Assembly (NCBI RefSeq): GCF_023072615.1
Contig: NZ_JAKNRW010000016.1
Location: 1 to 64,000 of the forward strand
DNA length: 64,000 bases
DNA from: Pseudomonas violetae
GTDB taxonomy: Bacteria; Pseudomonadota; Gammaproteobacteria; Pseudomonadales; Pseudomonadaceae
Reading direction: 5' to 3'
A program made the translations under genes and the position numbers. Shown here piece after piece: positions 60,257 through 64,000 of this stretch. The notes under the pieces are model-generated. The model worked only from the letters and a program-made list of their open reading frames with translations, searched no databases and had not been told where the DNA came from. Positions within the stretch are counted from its first letter, which is position 1; every line of letters begins with the position of its first letter.

Positions 60257-62149
60257 TTAAATCCTGAAGCTACCCACCAACTGTTTAAGCCGCGCCGCCT
60301 GCTGCTCCAGATCCGAGCATGCCCGCAACGTCGACTGCAAATTCTCCACCCCTTCCTGATTCAGCATGTTGATCTCGGTAATGTCGACGTTGATCGACTC
60401 CACCACCGCCGTCTGCTCCTCGGTCGCCGTCGCCACCGACTGGTTCATGCCGTCGATTTCACCGATACGCTGAGTCACACTGCCCAGGCGCTCGCCCGCC
60501 TGGTTGGCGATGCCGACACTGCTTTCACTCTGGCGCTGGCTGTCGGTCATGGTGCTCACCGCTTCCCGGGCGCCGACTTGCAGCTCCTCGATCATCTTCT
60601 GCACTTGCTGCGCCGAGTCCTGGGTGCGGTGCGCCAGATTGCGTACCTCATCGGCGACCACAGCAAACCCACGCCCTGCTTCACCGGCACGGGCCGCTTC
60701 GATCGCGGCATTCAGGGCCAGCAAATTAGTCTGCTGGGAGATGCTGGTGATCACTTCCAGAATCTGCCCGATGTTCACCGTGTTGCTGTTGAGCGTTTCG
60801 ATGTTGCCGCAGGAATCGCTGATCTTCGCCGACAACTGCTGCATCGCGGCGATGGTCTTGTCGACCACCTGCTGACCGTCTTCTGCCAGGGCACGGGCAT
60901 CGCTCGAATGTTGCGAGGCGAGGGCGGCATTCTGGGCGATTTCCTGGGCGGCGGCCCCCAGTTCATTGATCGCCGCGGCCACGCTGCTGGTGCGCGATGC
61001 TTGCTGGTCGGAATTAAACATCGAAGAGTTCGAAGCTGCCACTACGCGCAGGGCGACTTCGTTGACCTGGCCGGTGGCGGACGCCACTTCAGTGATTGAA
61101 GTATGAATACGTTCCACGAAGCGGTTGAAAGAAGTGCCCAGCGCGCCGAATTCATCATGGCCGTGGATGATCAGGCGCCTGGTAAGGTCGCCTTCACCTT
61201 CGGCAATGTCATGCATTGCGCGGCCCATGGTCAGCAGCGGTTGCATCAGGAAGCTGATGAGCACGCCCAGCAGCGCAATGATGATCACCACCGCAATCAC
61301 CATGGCGATGATCGCCGAGGTGCGGAATTCGCTGAGCATCGAGAACGCGGTTTCCTGGTCGAGCACCAGCGCCACGTACCAGTCCGCTGAAGGCACACCG
61401 TTGACGTGGGTGAAGGAGATGAACTGGCTTTTGCCATCGATTTCGACTTCTTTCATACCCGGGGTCACGGTTGGCGCGCCATTCGGGTAGGCGTCTGTCA
61501 GGCTCTTGAGGACAAATTTGCTGTCCGGGTGAATCAGGATCTTGCCCTCGGCGCTGACGATGAACGCATGGCCGTGGCCACCGAAGTTCAGCGAGTTGAT
61601 GATTGCGCTGACGCTGGACAGATCGATGTCTGCACCGGCGACGCCGATCATCTGGCCCTGGCGCTGCACCGGAGTCGCGACCGTGATTACCAGTTTGCCC
61701 GAGGACGCAGCAATGTAGGGTTCGGTGACGACCGTCTGTTGCGCACTGTTGGCCGCTTTGTACCAGCCACGGGCGCGGGGGTCATAGTCTGCGGCGCGAT
61801 TGCCGGCCGGGACCGAGAACATCACCCCGTCATTGCCCCCGAAATAGCTCAGCTGGAAGTTGCTGGTATAGGCCGGCAGGTCGATGGCACGCCCGAGGCT
61901 GGCCGGAGCGGAGCCGTCCACCGCGATCTGCTGGGACAGCGATTGCAGCAACTGAATGCGGCTTTCCAGCCAGGTTTGTATGTTGCTGGTGGTCAGGCTG
62001 CCCAGCTCCTGCATCGACGCGTCGGTACTGCTGCGCAGGGTCTGGCGCTGGCGATAGTCGTTGAACAGGATGAAACAGGCGAATGCGACAGCTACCACGA
62101 GGGCAGCAGCCAGCAGAATCTTGTGGCTGAACTTCATGTTTCTGGTCAT
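60257..62149 (-). CDS. Methyl-accepting chemotaxis protein with dCache domain, amino-acid type
   Basis: A chemoreceptor of about 630 residues. TM1 is about residues 10-30 and TM2 about 273-297. The periplasmic dCache_1 domain contains DPRARGWYKAANS and TEPYIAASSGKLVITVATPV, followed by GVAGADIDL, a layout matching the amino-acid-binding motif of PctA-like receptors (inference). HAMP follows TM2, and the signalling tip is GRGFAVVADEVRNLAHRT. The start at 62149 (MTRNMKFSHK) is preferred; an ATG at 62137 is possible, and 62254 adds unlike residues. No pentapeptide for CheR binding is at the C-terminus. Confidence 0.88.
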   Translation of the reverse strand: MTRNMKFSHKILLAAALVVAVAFACFILFNDYRQRQTLRSSTDASMQELGSLTTSNIQTWLESRIQLLQSLSQQIAVDGSAPASLGRAIDLPAYTSNFQLSYFGGNDGVMFSVPAGNRAADYDPRARGWYKAANSAQQTVVTEPYIAASSGKLVITVATPVQRQGQMIGVAGADIDLSSVSAIINSLNFGGHGHAFIVSAEGKILIHPDSKFVLKSLTDAYPNGAPTVTPGMKEVEIDGKSQFISFTHVNGVPSADWYVALVLDQETAFSMLSEFRTSAIIAMVIAVVIIIALLGVLISFLMQPLLTMGRAMHDIAEGEGDLTRRLIIHGHDEFGALGTSFNRFVERIHTSITEVASATGQVNEVALRVVAASNSSMFNSDQQASRTSSVAAAINELGAAAQEIAQNAALASQHSSDARALAEDGQQVVDKTIAAMQQLSAKISDSCGNIETLNSNTVNIGQILEVITSISQQTNLLALNAAIEAARAGEAGRGFAVVADEVRNLAHRTQDSAQQVQKMIEELQVGAREAVSTMTDSQRQSESSVGIANQAGERLGSVTQRIGEIDGMNQSVATATEEQTAVVESINVDITEINMLNQEGVENLQSTLRACSDLEQQAARLKQLVGSFRI

Positions 62150-62251
62150 TAAGTGAGCTACCGCGGAGGGGGCTGTTGTGATGGGGATTTGCCCGTGCGA
62201 AGGGTTTTGAAGACCGCGTGCAGTCAGTAGACCCGCGTTATCGTTGACGTC

Positions 62252-62278
62252 CATCGCGAGCGAGCTCGCTCCTACAGG
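62252..62278. repeat. Single diverged REP
   Basis: CATCGCGAGCGAGCTCGCTC... with a palindromic GCGAGCGAGCTCGCTC core lies in the gap between the chemoreceptor and the lipoprotein genes. Confidence 0.55.
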
Positions 62279-62487
62279 ATGTGTCGACCGTGCGGCGCCA
62301 AAGATTAGGCGTCTTGGTGTAAATTCGGTGAAATGATGGATGGCGCTGCAAAGTCACTGATTTTTCGGAAAATGGCAGACGAATGGCTCGACAAATAGCC
62401 TGCCTGCTGGGGAACCAGATTGGGGTTTTCTCTTCTAAGCTTCTGCTTGGCAGCCATGCCAACCCCCTTCGCCCCAGGAGCTACACC

Positions 62488-62742
62488 ATGTCGCTGCGCT
62501 CTATCGCCCTGCTTTCGTTCTGCGTGTTGTTGGCCGCATGCAGCAAGGTCAATCAGGAAAACTATTCGAAGCTGTCCACCGGCATGCCCAAGGCTGAGGT
62601 TGAATCCTTGCTGGGTAAGCCCGCCGATTGCTCCGGCGCGCTCGGCATGTCCAGTTGCACCTGGGGCGACAAGAATAGCTTTATCAGCGTGCAGTACGCC
62701 GGTGACAAAGTGTTGATGTTTTCTGGCCAAGGCCTGAAATAA
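62488..62742 (+). CDS. Small lipoprotein
   Basis: An 84-residue lipoprotein. The ATG at 62488 has AGGAG before it. The signal MSLRSIALLSFCVLLAAC has a lipobox at LAAC. The mature part KLSTGMPKAEVESLLGKPADC... SSCTWGDKNSFISVQYAGDKV resembles the small BamE/SmpA-like fold with the typical GM..(A/D)EV..LLG.P motif. It carries a Cys pair that may form a disulfide. Specific role unknown. It lies 31 bases before the lipocalin gene in the same direction. Confidence 0.8.
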   Translation: MSLRSIALLSFCVLLAACSKVNQENYSKLSTGMPKAEVESLLGKPADCSGALGMSSCTWGDKNSFISVQYAGDKVLMFSGQGLK

Positions 62743-62773
62743 ACCGGGGCTTCGCGCCCACGGGAGAAAAACA

Positions 62774-63343
62774 ATGAAGCGGTTATTATTTGTTCTTTTG
62801 GCCGGCCTGGTATTGGCCGGCTGCGCCACTTCTGGCGATGATTCGTTGGCACCGAAGACGGTGGATAGCGTCAACCTTAAGAAGTATCAAGGCACCTGGT
62901 ATGAGCTGGCGCGCTTGCCGATGTATTTCCAGCGCAACTGTGCGCAATCCGAAGCCCATTACACCCTCAAGCCCGACGGTAATGTGCTGGTACTAAACCG
63001 CTGCCTGACGGCGGACTGGCAATGGGAAGAGGCCAAGGGCACCGCTCGGCCGCAGGTCCCAGGCAAGACCGACAAGCTTTGGGTCGAGTTCGACAACTGG
63101 TTTTCGCGCTTGCTGCCGGGTGTAGCGAAGGGCGAGTACTGGGTGCTGTACGTCAGCGATGACTACAAGACCGCCATTGTCGGCGATCCGAGCCGTCGTT
63201 ACCTGTGGCTGCTGTCACGCAGCCCCACCGTCAACGGCGTCGTGCGTGAAGAGCTGCTGAGCAAGGCGCGACAGCAGGGGTATGACACCACGCGTTTGAT
63301 CTGGCGTGCTTCTGATACGCAGATGGCCAAGACTTCGAACTAG
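62774..63343 (+). CDS. blc: Outer-membrane lipocalin Blc
   Basis: A 189-residue lipoprotein lipocalin. The signal MKRLLFVLLAGLVLAGC ends in the lipobox LAGC. The lipocalin motifs are KYQGTWYELARLPMYFQRNC (G-x-W), YVSDDYKTAIVGDPSRRYLWLLSR (motif 3 and Arg), with NRC between. Blc binds lysophospholipids in E. coli. GGAGAAA precedes the ATG. It probably forms one transcript with the small lipoprotein before it. Confidence 0.93.
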   Translation: MKRLLFVLLAGLVLAGCATSGDDSLAPKTVDSVNLKKYQGTWYELARLPMYFQRNCAQSEAHYTLKPDGNVLVLNRCLTADWQWEEAKGTARPQVPGKTDKLWVEFDNWFSRLLPGVAKGEYWVLYVSDDYKTAIVGDPSRRYLWLLSRSPTVNGVVREELLSKARQQGYDTTRLIWRASDTQMAKTSN

Positions 63344-63360
63344 CGGCCAATTCACCACCC

Positions 63361-63386
63361 ATGTGGGAGCGGGCTTGCTCCCACAT
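63361..63386. repeat. Hairpin REP, likely terminator
   Basis: ATGTGGGAGC-GGGCTT-GCTCCCACAT is a perfect ten-pair hairpin, followed by TTTTG. It lies between convergent blc and hutF. Confidence 0.75.
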
Positions 63387-63398
63387 TTTGCTTCCGGT

Positions 63399-64000
63399 CT
63401 AGCCCAAGAGATCGCGCAGGACTTGAGTGAACGCACGGCTGCTTTCTTCTTCGCCAGCATGACGCCCGTCGCGCACAACCCACTGGCCATTGACCAGCAC
63501 ATCCCGCACCTGGCGATCGCCACCGGCAAACAACCAACGATTGAGAATGGCGTCACCGCTGGCCGTTGCCAGGTATGGATCATTACCATCCAGCACCAGC
63601 CAGTCCGCTCGCTTGCCGACTGCCAACGCGCCAATCGGCTGACCCAGCGCCTGGGCGCCGCCGTCCAGCGCCGCGTCATACAGCGTGCGGCCAACCATCG
63701 GTTGGTCCGCGCCGTACAAACGATTACGTCGTTGATCGCGCAGACGCTGGCCGTACTCCAGCCACCGCAACTCCTCCACCACGCTCAACGACACATGGCT
63801 GTCTGAGCCGATTCCCATACGCCCGCCTTGAGCGAGAAAATCCACCGCCGGGAAAATTCCGTCGCCCAGGTTGGCTTCAGTCGTCAGGCACAGGCCGGCA
63901 ATGGCGCGACTCCTGGCCATCAACGTAACCTCTTCCGGGTTGGCGTGGGTCGCGTGGACCAGGCACCAGCGTTGGTCGACTTCGGTGTTTTCGTATAGCC
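63399..64000 (-). CDS. hutF: Formimidoylglutamate deiminase, partial at the window end
   Basis: The C-terminal about 200 codons of a metal-dependent amidohydrolase that hydrolyses N-formimidoyl-glutamate in histidine degradation. The frame continues unbroken from 63923 to the window end (LYENTEVDQRWCLVHATHAN...), so the apparent start there is not the true one. Metal- and substrate-binding motifs are LVHATHANPEE, CLTTEANLGDG, and GSDSHVS; the end (ADWLVLDGNDPYLATASGD... VNGQWVVRDGRH) is the amidohydrolase beta-sandwich. The symbol is given with moderate confidence because the N-terminal half is not visible. Confidence 0.85.
   Translation of the reverse strand, partial: LYENTEVDQRWCLVHATHANPEEVTLMARSRAIAGLCLTTEANLGDGIFPAVDFLAQGGRMGIGSDSHVSLSVVEELRWLEYGQRLRDQRRNRLYGADQPMVGRTLYDAALDGGAQALGQPIGALAVGKRADWLVLDGNDPYLATASGDAILNRWLFAGGDRQVRDVLVNGQWVVRDGRHAGEEESSRAFTQVLRDLLG

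Overview
The window reads as a chromosome segment of a fluorescent-type Pseudomonas. It is GC-rich, dotted with Pseudomonas-style REP palindromes (core GCGGGCTTGCCCGC), and carries the order glnA - ntrBC - secB - grxC - gpmI - envC - ctpA - hisF/A/H/B - asmA-like - mutY - yggX - basic amino-acid ABC transporter, which I know as a conserved Pseudomonas block. Species assignment is inference; no 16S or other marker is present.

Layout. 1-5304: right end of a prophage or tail module (baseplate protein, gp27-like hub, gp5-like spike, about 990-residue tail fibre with internal repeats, terminator). 5316-7480: accessory tail of that element, with a reverse-strand HEPN-like gene, a small unknown gene, about 500 bp of apparently empty DNA, and a remarkable cluster of ten CTGACA/TGTCAG hexamers beside a tRNA-Thr(TGT) whose 3' end faces the element. 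7525-18626: core chromosome with an FkbM methyltransferase, an ABC operon plus methyltransferase, gabP, a tandem pair of unknown paralogues, an alpha/beta hydrolase, a yhcG-type nuclease remnant and small secreted proteins. 18819-25017: tRNA-Phe, yggX-mutY-asmA, a PanZ-like protein and an OFA-type MFS carrier. 25241-29123: his operon (hisB-hisH-DUF2164-hisA-hisF) and a solute-binding protein. 29140-37688: a Vps62-like gene, then the deacetylase/ctpA/envC/gpmI cell-envelope set, and rhodanese-grxC-secB. 37686-46380: trmL, a structured non-coding tandem repeat, ntrC-ntrB, DUF4124 paralogues, glnA and thiI. 46520-50226: typA with a complete group IIC intron inserted directly behind its terminator. 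50386-64000: YkgJ-type protein, glgP, DUF2339/DUF3999 pair, fbp, a chemoreceptor, lipocalin, and hutF cut by the window end.

How genes work together. The clearest circuit is nitrogen control. The window encodes NtrB/NtrC and glutamine synthetase, and I see GCAC-N7-GTGC type NtrC sites paired with sigma54 (GG-N10-GC) promoters upstream of gabP and, less perfectly, of ntrBC and glnA. EnvC, CtpA and the deacetylase form an envelope-remodelling set. YggX/MutY, GrxC and the Cys-less rhodanese sit with oxidative-stress and redox functions.

Best candidates for undescribed biology: the three-hairpin tandem repeat at 38131-38345 followed by a terminator; the CTGACA cluster at 6998-7272; the HEPN-like prophage cargo gene; and the NtrC/sigma54 layout at gabP. 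All functional statements come from reading motifs; no database search was possible.
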